Source: JANOBD01 sp031411495 (GTDB lineage Bacteria; Planctomycetota; Phycisphaerae; Tepidisphaerales; Tepidisphaeraceae). Taken from it: a stretch of 64,000 bases of DNA. Positions 27,056 to 34,410 of the stretch are shown here, in pieces. The stretch lies in NCBI GenBank assembly GCA_031411495.1, contig JANOBD010000165.1:183751-247750 (forward strand), read 5' to 3'. Positions within the stretch are counted from its first letter, which is position 1. Each line of letters opens with the position of its first letter. Position numbers and translations under genes: made by a program. The notes beneath the pieces are model-generated. The model had not been told where the DNA came from. It was given only the letters and a program-made list of their open reading frames with translations, and did not search any database.

Positions 27056-27092
27056 GATCAAAAGAAGAACGCCGGGCGCTGGCCCGGCGTTC
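27056..27092 (-). terminator. Terminator after the MshEN-domain gene
   Basis: A perfect 11-bp stem (GAACGCCGGGC and GCCCGGCGTTC, 27067-27092) with a 4-base loop is followed on the minus strand by TTCTTTTG. It lies 28 bases past the stop at 27120. Confidence 0.85.
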
Positions 27093-27119
27093 GCGTTCGA
27101 TTGCAGTTTTCCCAGGGGC

Positions 27120-27611
27120 TCAACGAGTCGCCGCGAACTGCGCCAGGAACTCCGGCACCGGGTAGTGCTGCATCAGGAAGTCCTGAAGCTGTTCGGACCG
27201 CACGATGCGGAAAAACGTCGGCTCTTTGAACGTGGCGGCGGCAAACCGCAGCGCCTTGGCCAGATGCTTCTCATCCGTGAGCAGGACGATCTCCCCATCT
27301 TCCCGGGCTACCGGTGCGATGTGGAATTGCCACGCCTGCCGGCGATTCACGAGCCTGATGCACGATGGATCGATGCGGAATTGCTCCGGATCGACCTCCC
27401 CGGCAAGCTGCGCGTATTGTGTGACCCATGCCGATTCGACGGCCCGAGGATCGAGCCCGAAGAGTCTCTCGGCGAGCACACCGAACGGCTTTCCCTGGCT
27501 CTTCTGCGTTTCCAGAACCTGGTTCACTTCGGCGAAGCTCAGCAGCCCCTGTTTCACAAGGATCTCGCCCAGACGAACACCACCTACGCCCTGCAGATTA
27601 CCTGTCATCAT
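27120..27611 (-). CDS. Stand-alone GspE N-terminal (MshEN-like) domain protein
   Basis: This 163-residue protein carries RLGEILVKQGLLSFAEVNQVLETQK followed by LGLDPRAVESAWVTQYAQL-type helices. This is the pattern of the N-terminal domain of type II secretion and type IV pilus ATPases (MshEN). In MshE this domain binds cyclic di-GMP. The second half (FHIAPVAREDGEIVLLTDEKHLAKALRF) matches the typical end of that domain; no ATPase follows. A ribosome site AGGAG lies 6 bases before the first of two ATG codons (27611). It may be a free-standing second-messenger sensor, which is inferred from the domain alone. Confidence 0.8.
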   Translation of the reverse strand: MMTGNLQGVGGVRLGEILVKQGLLSFAEVNQVLETQKSQGKPFGVLAERLFGLDPRAVESAWVTQYAQLAGEVDPEQFRIDPSCIRLVNRRQAWQFHIAPVAREDGEIVLLTDEKHLAKALRFAAATFKEPTFFRIVRSEQLQDFLMQHYPVPEFLAQFAATR

Positions 27612-27878
27612 GTTCCGCTCCTGTAGTTGTCTAATGCAGCTATCGAGCGCGATCGAAGGCAGGTTTAGATGAAAAGCAAGATTGATCGTGCCGTGATTAT
27701 CGGGGTTTGCACCCGACACTCGTTATGGGATGTAGGGATGGGAGTCATCTCCGATTGAAAAACGGGATCGTCAGCGCTAGACGACCCAGCGGAGCGGGAC
27801 GTGCGGATATGCTGAGATCACGGGTTTTCGCGTTCGCTGGTTCGCTCGAGCGCCGCCGTCACCGGGCGGGACCCGCGA

Positions 27879-28376
27879 TCAGCCGTGGCCGTCAATCCGC
27901 GCGATGACGTCGTCGACGCCAAGCCCGGTCGAGTCGATCCGCATCAGTTCCACTGGCCAATCCGTGATCGCGTCGAGCTGCGCCTGTAACTCGTCCACCC
28001 GCTCGCCCATGACATCGCCGGGACCGCGCTGCGCATCTCGCCGGCGGTTTTCGGCCGATTCGCACCGCAGCCACGCCATCTTCACCGTCGCCATCGGAGA
28101 TAGACGCTTTGACAAGTATCGAAGCGTCGAAGGGAGCCAGACGAAATCCAGCGCGACGTCCATCCCCTGCCCGATGAACTCCTCGGCGGCCGCTCCGGCG
28201 ATTCGGGCGACGGCTTCCTGCTGATACTCGCGCGCCCGCCGGAGCGGCTTCGAGCGGATCCAGATGCGGATGTCGTCGCCGCGGACGTGCGCGCCATCGC
28301 GACGAGTCGACCATTCGCGGGAGGTCGTCGTTTTCCCGACGCCGCACGTGCCGGTGAAGAGCAGGACGGTAGCCAT
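27879..28376 (-). CDS. P-loop kinase-like ATPase
   Basis: This 165-residue protein has an N-terminal Walker A motif, LLFTGTCGVGKTTTSREW. It has VALDFVWLPSTLRYL as a probable Walker B/substrate region and MAWLRCESAENRRRDAQRGPGDVMGERV, a lid-like Arg-rich segment typical of small-molecule kinases (zeta-toxin/shikimate-kinase-like group). The substrate is not evident. It is the last gene of a closely packed minus-strand run, 10 bases after the DUF2071 gene. Confidence 0.8.
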   Translation of the reverse strand: MATVLLFTGTCGVGKTTTSREWSTRRDGAHVRGDDIRIWIRSKPLRRAREYQQEAVARIAGAAAEEFIGQGMDVALDFVWLPSTLRYLSKRLSPMATVKMAWLRCESAENRRRDAQRGPGDVMGERVDELQAQLDAITDWPVELMRIDSTGLGVDDVIARIDGHG

Positions 28377-28386
28377 ATCGCCGCGA

Positions 28387-29133
28387 TCATACTGCGGCCT
28401 TCACCGGTTCGAGTCGCCACGCGACCACATCGAGCCGATCGGCAAAGTGCAGGAGCGGCCGCGGAGGAGGGAGCTCAAAGCCGAGTTGCCGCGTCATGGT
28501 GTTTTCGCGGACCTCCGCCTCGGCCGGCCGCAGCGGCCACGGCTGGTGGGCGATCTCGCCGCGGAAGAGTCGGCCGTCGCGCGCTTCGGCGTAGAGACAA
28601 TATCGCTCGGTAAGGAAATGCTCGATCGTTCCCGGCAGAGACCGCTTCGCGGGACCGGTGGGTCGATAGGTCGCGGAGAATGTCGCAGCACTCATGCCGC
28701 GGTGCGTGCGATCGCTTGCATAGGTCACGACGTCTCCGGCGCGATCGCACGACATTCGCGCGTGACAGTAGTTGAGGTGAAACGTCCGCCGGGCGACCTC
28801 GACCGCGATCCGGCTTGCGGCGTCGAGGCTGAAAAACCAGACACCGGGCTTCCCTTCGATGCTCACGTACGTCCGCACGTTCAGCTCCGCGAAGCGCGAC
28901 ACGACCGGAAACGCGGGCAGCAGGCGCGGGCGGATTCCGGACATCTGGAATGGCACGATCCCGATCCACGCGCTGCCATCAAATGTGTCGAGCGAAAGCC
29001 GCTGCGGAAGGTGCGGACGAAGCAGCGCGGCATCGATCGGCCAGTGCATGAAGAGAAGATCGTGCCAGCGCATCGCCATCGCGAACCGCTTCGCGGGGAT
29101 CGGCCAGGGACGGTGCGATGGATCGGACATCAT
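28387..29133 (-). CDS. YqjF/DUF2071 family protein
   Basis: This 248-residue protein has the DUF2071 layout: MRWHDLLFMHWPIDAALLRPHLPQRLSLDTFDGSAWIGIVPF, FAELNVRTYVSIEGKPGVWFFSLDA, FHLNYCHARM and the late WPLRPAEAEV. Family members are common next to membrane or regulatory genes but have no established reaction. Its ATG (29131-29133) overlaps the TGA of the upstream 72-residue gene, which indicates translational coupling and decides the start. Confidence 0.9.
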   Translation of the reverse strand: MMSDPSHRPWPIPAKRFAMAMRWHDLLFMHWPIDAALLRPHLPQRLSLDTFDGSAWIGIVPFQMSGIRPRLLPAFPVVSRFAELNVRTYVSIEGKPGVWFFSLDAASRIAVEVARRTFHLNYCHARMSCDRAGDVVTYASDRTHRGMSAATFSATYRPTGPAKRSLPGTIEHFLTERYCLYAEARDGRLFRGEIAHQPWPLRPAEAEVRENTMTRQLGFELPPPRPLLHFADRLDVVAWRLEPVKAAV

Positions 29134-29348
29134 AAGACGGTCGGCAGGCCGAAAAGTGGGACATCGACTTCGCCGGCATGATCTTTCCGGTTGAGCTTCG
29201 CGCACAGTTCCTCTGCCTGCGCTTCGTCACGACAGGGAATGACGACGCCGTCGGTTCCCCTGGTGTCGCTGACGACGATGAACGAGCCCTCCTTCGAGCG
29301 GGCGATCTCAAAACGCGTGGCGGTGGGTGGGATCTGGTAAAGCGGCAT
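29130..29348 (-). CDS. 72-residue protein, function unknown
   Basis: The protein is MPLYQIPPTATRFEIARSKE... ending DVPLFGLPTVL. It has a mixed alpha/beta composition with one Cys, and no membrane segment or recognised domain. It is likely real because it fits the spacing of the run: 3 bases after the zinc-finger gene, and its stop overlaps the DUF2071 start. Confidence 0.65.
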   Translation of the reverse strand: MPLYQIPPTATRFEIARSKEGSFIVVSDTRGTDGVVIPCRDEAQAEELCAKLNRKDHAGEVDVPLFGLPTVL

Positions 29349-29351
29349 CGA

Positions 29352-29660
29352 CTATCCAACCAGTTCGTGAATGAATCGCAGGTGCTGCTGCAGGTTCCGC
29401 TTTCGCACCGGCGCGCCGCACATGGGGCAGCGGACCATATTCGGGGTTAGGGGAGCCATCGCCGCCAGATCGATCGGCTGCCCATGGGCGTCCAGTGCGT
29501 GGGTCGCGAGCGCTTCCTCGGTTCGAAATGCCTTCTCGCAGACCGTGCAGACGAATTTGCCGGCCGGTTTCGGTTTCTTTTTCTTCACAACCGGCTTGCC
29601 CTTGAGCTTCGACGATCGGGCGACCACGGGTTTGCGGTGCTTGGGTGTATATCGCGACAT
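29352..29660 (-). CDS. Bacterial protein with two C2H2-type zinc fingers
   Basis: This 102-residue protein has a strongly basic N-terminus (35 residues rich in Lys/Arg/Pro). A first finger follows, FVCTVCEKAFRTEEALATHALDAH, with C-x2-C-x12-H-x4-H spacing. A second finger, VRCPMCGAPVRKRNLQQHLRFIH, has C-x2-C-x12-H-x4-H spacing. Classical C2H2 fingers are rare in bacteria apart from the Ros/MucR type, which this does not resemble. Nucleic-acid binding is plausible. It sits 3 bases after the GNAT gene and 3 bases before the 72-residue gene. Confidence 0.82.
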   Translation of the reverse strand: MSRYTPKHRKPVVARSSKLKGKPVVKKKKPKPAGKFVCTVCEKAFRTEEALATHALDAHGQPIDLAAMAPLTPNMVRCPMCGAPVRKRNLQQHLRFIHELVG

Positions 29661-29663
29661 CGT

Positions 29664-30374
29664 TCACACTTTCTTCAGAGTTCGCGTCCCATCGTACGCG
29701 CTTACGCGCATTGGCACGAGTTCAAATGCGCTTCGCCAGTGAAACATCAGCGACGGCACGTTGTGCGGCGCAACGTGACTGATCAGCCACGGCCTCTCCC
29801 GCGCCGCGAGCGCGTTGACGACGCGATCGAGCAATGCCGAGCCGATTCCGCCTCGCTGATGCTCCGGAGAGACGAACAACCACGTCAGGTTCGGCAGGAG
29901 CGGCGGCGTCTCGTCGCCGGGCCAGTCGTCTTCGTGCAGTGCGATCTCGGTAACGATGACCGCCGCGATGGGTCGATGAGTCGATGAGTCGATGGCGCCG
30001 AAACACGCCTCGTCTACCAGGGCGCCATCGCCACCGGTGGCGGTGTGTTTCATCGCCGCGTCAGCGGCGTGGCGGCGCGTGGTGGCGGCCATCGTGTCCA
30101 GCGGCGGCACGTGCGCGAACGAGAGCGCGAACAGTTTCGCGAGCGAACTCTGGCCGCTACGAACGTCGATCCGATTGAACGCAACGCCCGCGACCTCGCG
30201 CGCGCCGCGCGGCGCGATTCCCAATCGCACCAGCGACGACCGCGGACGATAGGTCAATTCAACATGCCCGCCTTTCAACTCCGCCCGGTAGCCGGCAAGT
30301 GCGGGGAACCGGCTGAAGAGGTCGATCGTCATCGGCAGTTTCAGCGGCGTGGCGTAATGTTCGATCGTGGGCAT
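29664..30374 (-). CDS. GNAT N-acetyltransferase
   Basis: This 236-residue protein has a clear acetyl-CoA-binding motif A near the C-terminus, WLFVSPEHQRGGIGSALLDRVVNAL, preceded by VIVTEIALHEDD. The N-terminal half (MTIDLFSRFPALAGYRAELKGG...) is distinctive and may contribute the acceptor site. The substrate is unknown. It lies 39 bases after the GH106 gene and heads the tight run GNAT, zinc finger, 72-residue protein, DUF2071, P-loop kinase. Confidence 0.85.
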   Translation of the reverse strand: MPTIEHYATPLKLPMTIDLFSRFPALAGYRAELKGGHVELTYRPRSSLVRLGIAPRGAREVAGVAFNRIDVRSGQSSLAKLFALSFAHVPPLDTMAATTRRHAADAAMKHTATGGDGALVDEACFGAIDSSTHRPIAAVIVTEIALHEDDWPGDETPPLLPNLTWLFVSPEHQRGGIGSALLDRVVNALAARERPWLISHVAPHNVPSLMFHWRSAFELVPMRVSAYDGTRTLKKV

Positions 30375-30413
30375 CGTCCGTGATCTCCACCGAAAGCTGT
30401 GGGTTCATCGATG

Positions 30414-33400
30414 TTACGGAATCGGAACGCGAACGGCCGGCTCTAATCGCACCGGGCCGATCAATCCCGACTTCATCAGCGGGCTGTCGGGCTTGAACGG
30501 CTCGAATGAACTCCAGGTGAGCCGCTTCTCAACGGGCAGCGCCGCATCCGCGATCATGCGGTTGGGCCACAGGTCGGCGACGCTGATTTCCAGAACGTTC
30601 TTTCCCGGCTTGAGCGCCGACCGAAACGCCGGCGTCGAAAGCCGGAACGGCGGATCCCACAGCGTGCCGAGCTCGGCGCCGTTCAACCTTACCTGCGCCA
30701 TCACCTGCACGTCTCCGAGATCGAGCGTCCATTCGGTCGCGCCATCAGTCGGCGGCGTGAAGTCGAAGCTCGTCGAGTAGTGGATCGTCCCTGAGTAGTG
30801 TTTCACGCCCTCGTCCGGTGACTCGCTAAGCGAGATGAGCTTTTCAAGACGGATCGCGTCCGGCGCGCCCCAGCTCTTCGTGAAGTGAACCTCCCACGGC
30901 CCGTCGATGGCGATCGCGGGCGCTACCGACTTCACCTCGACGCGCTTCGTCGCGCCGTCGGAAGTCTTCAATTCGTAAGCGCCCGGCTCGCGCGCGACGA
31001 GCGCCAGCTTGCCCTGCTCGTCCATCGCCAACTCCGCGGGCCGCTCTGGCGCTGACGCGGGAACGCGCAGCGCGATCGTGTCGGTGTCGATGCCGGTGTA
31101 ATGGCCGGGCTTTTCACCGGCGACATAGTCGACGTCGAGCGTTTTGACGACGCCGTACGCCGGGTCGTCGCCCCGCGCGAGATCGCCAACGGCAAATCCG
31201 CCTTCGCGCGCATCGAGCATCGCCTGCAGCTTGTCCTTCACATCCCGCGTGCGTGCGGCGTCGCCGGGCGGGCCGTAGCGGGCTGAAAGAACTTTGATCG
31301 CGGGCGACTCCGTCGGCTTCGCGATCGGTTGCCGGTTGAGCGTGATGGTCGACGCCGGCGCCAGACGCGGCTGACTCTTCCGGAACACGATAAACGCCGA
31401 ACCACTCGCGTTGAGGCGAAGCGGAATCGAAACGAAATCGCCCTTCGCTTCATACTGCGCGAGCGGACGGGTCTCTCCCGTTTCCGGGTTCCACGCTTCG
31501 CCGCGCCCCATGCCGCCGCGGAAGGTGCACGTTGCCTCGACGGCCGCGGCCATCGGATTGGCGATGAAGTAGATCTGTGCATCGCCGACGTCGCGGTGAA
31601 TCCAGTTCAGCCTGGCGGTCGATTGGAAATCGGGCGAGACATTGAGCGTCTTTAACACCTCATCCATCGACATGCCGTAGTAGACATGCCCCTTGCCGAA
31701 GGTGCGATCCTTTACGGCTTGACCGTCGCAGTCGGCCCACACTTCATTGCCGATCGCGGCGACGTCCTGATCGCAATTCGGATAGTCCGCGAGGCTCGGC
31801 GACGTCACCGGCTTCGGGCCGTAGATCGTCGCACCATCGCTGACGAGTTGCTTGATCTTCCGCGCCAGCGCCGGCGTCATCGTCTTGACCGGCGGAAGTA
31901 CCAGTACTCGATAACTCATTCCGTCCGGCAAGGTGAGCCGGCCGTCCTTCACGCTCAACCGCGCGATCAGCGCCTCGGCACTGATCTCGTCGTAGCGGTA
32001 GCCGCTGGGCAGTGCCGGCTTCGCGTCGAGGTACGTCTGGTTGGGCTGCTCCGGTCGGAGATAGCAGACATCCGCGACGAAGTGCCCTTGCCTGAGCATC
32101 TGCTGACAGCGCGAGAGGTACGCGTGCCACGCGCCCGACATCTCCCACCAGGTGTTGGTCCGCTCGTAGTGAAGCCCCCACGGGCCCATCGTGGCGCCGG
32201 GGAACTTGTCGAGGTACGGCTGATGCGCGTAGCGATGGATGACGAAGCGGTTGATTCCCTGGCTGAACTGATAGTCGCCGCCGGCTTTGATGAGCGCGGG
32301 GTGGAGCTTCCACTGCTCGCTGTCGCCGGAGGTGAACGCTTCGGCGCCGACGATCTGCTGGCCGTTCACGTGAGCGACGGATGCCATCTGCCGGGCCTTG
32401 CGCTCGTTCTGATTCCCGCCGCCGGTCCAGAACTCGGACATGGGCTCGTCGACACGGGAGGTATACGTCGCTTCGTCGCCGAACGGGAGGTCATAGCCTT
32501 CCATCGTGAGCCGAAGGCCATGCTCGTGGGCGCGCTTGGCGAGTTCGCCGACGTAGTTGTCGGCGAGGAGCTCGGCGCAGGTCTGGTCGTAATCCCATTT
32601 GAAGCGGTCGGCCAACGCGGGCTCACCGATCGTGTGACCGGACTCTTTCGTGATGACGTTCGGCAAGTACGGCAACGGATCGTACCCGCGGCGCTTCTTG
32701 AACTCCTCGCGCATCAGCGGCGTCCAGTTCTGTGAACCGACTTCCCACGAGTCGATATGCGTTGCCGACAGCGTCGGCCCGGCCATCTTCCCAGCGGCGG
32801 CGATGAGCTTGCCCATCTGGTGATCGAAATGAACGTCCATCGCGGCGGCACTGAGCTTGTCGATCTCCAGACCGTTCCCGCCCTTCACCGGAGGACGGGT
32901 CGATGAGCCGGTGGAGACGGTGCCGATGCGCTGGATCACCCATTTGCCTGTGGGCGCCGTCCAGTCGAGCTTGCCGTCAGCGCCAAGTTTATTCGTGAGA
33001 TCGATCACCGTTTCAGGCTTCACAGGTGCGCCGTTTTCGGGCGCGGGATAGGCGAGCACGGCGACGTCACGGTAAAAATCTTCGAACGGCACGACGCTGT
33101 TGAAGGTGTCGGTGTCGCGCTTGGCGTTTTTCGCGGGAGCCGGAGCGGAAACCGGTTTCGCGCCGCCTTCGATCGTCGCGCTGCTGGTGACGAGCTTCTG
33201 CATCGAGAGTTCGGGCGTGACCCACGGCCCGCTGCTGCCACACCAGCCGGGGCCGTTGGTCATGTTGATTTCAAGACCGAGTCGGTGCGCTTCTTCAACA
33301 GAGAACTGGAAGAGCGACTGCCACTCAGGGTTCATGAAGTCGGCCGTGCCCGGCGGCGGCGCGAAGCGCTCGACAACATCCATGATGATCACGCCGCCGA

Positions 33401-33602
33401 CACCGACGCGCTGCATCGCTTCCAGATCGGCAGTGATGCCGGGCTTGGTGACGTTGCCGTTGTTCCAGAACCAGTAGACCCAGGGGCGCGCCTCGGGCGG
33501 CGGGGATCTGAAGTCGCTGGCGAGATCGGCAAGCGCGGTATTAGCGAGGAGGGAGAGGAGGAGTGGAGCGAGCCAGCGATTGATTCTTTTTTGAGAAGCC
33601 AT
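30414..33602 (-). CDS. Secreted GH106-type alpha-L-rhamnosidase
   Basis: This enzyme of about 1062 residues has a signal peptide (MASQKRINRWLAPLLLSLLANTALA). The N-terminal motif WVYWFWNNGNVTKPGITADLEAMQRVGVGG is typical of the GH106 family, which hydrolyses alpha-L-rhamnosides from pectin or glycosides with inversion. The barrel continues with EINMTNGPGWCGS and HIDSWEVGSQNW, followed by C-terminal beta domains (DGPWEVHFTKSWGAPD, VMAQVRLNGAELGTLWDPPF). A GTG at 33617 is also in frame, but it lies inside a palindromic repeat, so the ATG at 33602 is preferred. With the GH51 enzyme it suggests growth on plant cell-wall polymers. Confidence 0.88.
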   Translation of the reverse strand: MASQKRINRWLAPLLLSLLANTALADLASDFRSPPPEARPWVYWFWNNGNVTKPGITADLEAMQRVGVGGVIIMDVVERFAPPPGTADFMNPEWQSLFQFSVEEAHRLGLEINMTNGPGWCGSSGPWVTPELSMQKLVTSSATIEGGAKPVSAPAPAKNAKRDTDTFNSVVPFEDFYRDVAVLAYPAPENGAPVKPETVIDLTNKLGADGKLDWTAPTGKWVIQRIGTVSTGSSTRPPVKGGNGLEIDKLSAAAMDVHFDHQMGKLIAAAGKMAGPTLSATHIDSWEVGSQNWTPLMREEFKKRRGYDPLPYLPNVITKESGHTIGEPALADRFKWDYDQTCAELLADNYVGELAKRAHEHGLRLTMEGYDLPFGDEATYTSRVDEPMSEFWTGGGNQNERKARQMASVAHVNGQQIVGAEAFTSGDSEQWKLHPALIKAGGDYQFSQGINRFVIHRYAHQPYLDKFPGATMGPWGLHYERTNTWWEMSGAWHAYLSRCQQMLRQGHFVADVCYLRPEQPNQTYLDAKPALPSGYRYDEISAEALIARLSVKDGRLTLPDGMSYRVLVLPPVKTMTPALARKIKQLVSDGATIYGPKPVTSPSLADYPNCDQDVAAIGNEVWADCDGQAVKDRTFGKGHVYYGMSMDEVLKTLNVSPDFQSTARLNWIHRDVGDAQIYFIANPMAAAVEATCTFRGGMGRGEAWNPETGETRPLAQYEAKGDFVSIPLRLNASGSAFIVFRKSQPRLAPASTITLNRQPIAKPTESPAIKVLSARYGPPGDAARTRDVKDKLQAMLDAREGGFAVGDLARGDDPAYGVVKTLDVDYVAGEKPGHYTGIDTDTIALRVPASAPERPAELAMDEQGKLALVAREPGAYELKTSDGATKRVEVKSVAPAIAIDGPWEVHFTKSWGAPDAIRLEKLISLSESPDEGVKHYSGTIHYSTSFDFTPPTDGATEWTLDLGDVQVMAQVRLNGAELGTLWDPPFRLSTPAFRSALKPGKNVLEISVADLWPNRMIADAALPVEKRLTWSSFEPFKPDSPLMKSGLIGPVRLEPAVRVPIP

Positions 33603-33613
33603 AACCAGAGCCT

Positions 33614-33655
33614 TCACCCTAACCCTCTCCCGGCGTACCGGGCGAGGGGACCGGA
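33614..33655. repeat. Palindromic repeat, copy 1
   Basis: The copy begins TCACCCTAACCCTCTCCCGG and continues into a near-perfect hairpin (CCCTCTCCCGG, CGTA, CCGGGCGAGGG, 33623-33648). It is in the same orientation as copy 3 and lies at the 5' end of the GH106 gene. Confidence 0.85.
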
Positions 33656-33688
33656 TTGATAGATCGCGAAAGTGAACGAGCTTTCGCG

Positions 33689-34105
33689 TTACGCCTTCTT
33701 CTCCCCCTCTCCCGGTACGCCGGGAGAGGGCCGGGGTGAGGGCTCTTGTTGAAGCTGCCGAAAAACTTCCCTCATCACCATGTCCGTTTTCGCCAAGACA
33801 TCGTTATCCCAGAATCGGATCACGCGGAGTCCAAGGTCTTCAAGCGCGCGAGTTCGTTCTGCATCGTATGCTTCTGCATCCGGCGTCCCATGCTGTCCGC
33901 CATCAAGTTCGATGACGAGTCGCGCCTTTACACAGTAGAAGTCGACAATGTATCCGCCGATCGGAACTTGCCTCCGAAACTTCCACTCATCAAAACGTCG
34001 ATCGCGAAGCTGCGCCCAGATGCGCAGCTCTGCATCGGTCAATCGTCCGCGGAGCTCACGGGCAAAGCGCTTCAACCGCTGGTTTGCATCACGCGGCACA
34101 CGCAT
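33689..34105 (-). CDS. DUF559 endonuclease-like protein
   Basis: This 138-residue protein has the DUF559 core: LRGRLTDAELRIWAQLRDRRF, KFRRQVPIGGYIVDFYCV, RLVIELDGGQH and LEDLGLRVIRFWDNDVL. These are the acidic and Lys/Gln residues of a PD-(D/E)XK/very-short-patch-repair-like nuclease fold. Its role in cells is not established. The C-terminal tail EPSPRPSPGVPGEGEKKA is encoded by copy 2 of the palindromic repeat, and copies 1 and 3 flank the gene, so gene and repeats appear to be one mobile unit (inference). Confidence 0.88.
   Translation of the reverse strand: MRVPRDANQRLKRFARELRGRLTDAELRIWAQLRDRRFDEWKFRRQVPIGGYIVDFYCVKARLVIELDGGQHGTPDAEAYDAERTRALEDLGLRVIRFWDNDVLAKTDMVMREVFRQLQQEPSPRPSPGVPGEGEKKA
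33705..33743. repeat. Palindromic repeat, copy 2 (inverted)
   Basis: A perfect 11-bp hairpin (CCCTCTCCCGG and CCGGGAGAGGG, loop TACG, 33705-33730) is followed by CCGGGGTGAGGG, which is the reverse complement of the CCCTCACCC lead of copies 1 and 3. It encodes the C-terminus of the DUF559 protein. Confidence 0.85.
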
Positions 34106-34112
34106 GAAGAAC

Positions 34113-34154
34113 CCTCACCCTAACCCTCTCCCGGCGTACCGGGCGAGGGGACCA
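34113..34154. repeat. Palindromic repeat, copy 3
   Basis: This copy is almost identical to copy 1 and in the same orientation (CTCACCCTAACCCTCTCCCG, then CGTA, CCGGGCGAGGGGACC). It lies 8 bases upstream of the DUF559 start codon. Confidence 0.85.
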
Positions 34155-34161
34155 GATTCGC

Positions 34162-34410
34162 CTACCTTTGCTTATGCCGAGCTTCATGTAACCAGCCGCG
34201 CCCGATCGTGAAGCCTGAATACGCGAGAAACATTGTCGAACAGCCAAGGAGAGTGATCGCAACACAAACCGGCAACGGCGGAAATCGCCCGTTGCAGGTT
34301 ACCTTTACCAGCAGTATCCACAGCAATGATGCCGCTGGTGCGAAGAAGGCGGCCCACCTCACGGCTACTGTCAAATTCCATCGACCTTGTTTGGCAGCTG
34401 AGTTACTCAC
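34162..34410 (-). CDS. Small two-pass membrane protein downstream of lepA
   Basis: This 82-residue protein has two hydrophobic segments (VRWAAFFAPAASLLWILLV and VCVAITLLGCSTMFLAYSGF) and a basic C-terminus. It is read from a GTG that overlaps the lepA TGA (GTGA, 34407-34410), suggesting coupling to lepA. I recognise no family. The overlap and the two membrane segments are the only support. Confidence 0.55.
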   Translation of the reverse strand: MSNSAAKQGRWNLTVAVRWAAFFAPAASLLWILLVKVTCNGRFPPLPVCVAITLLGCSTMFLAYSGFTIGRGWLHEARHKQR

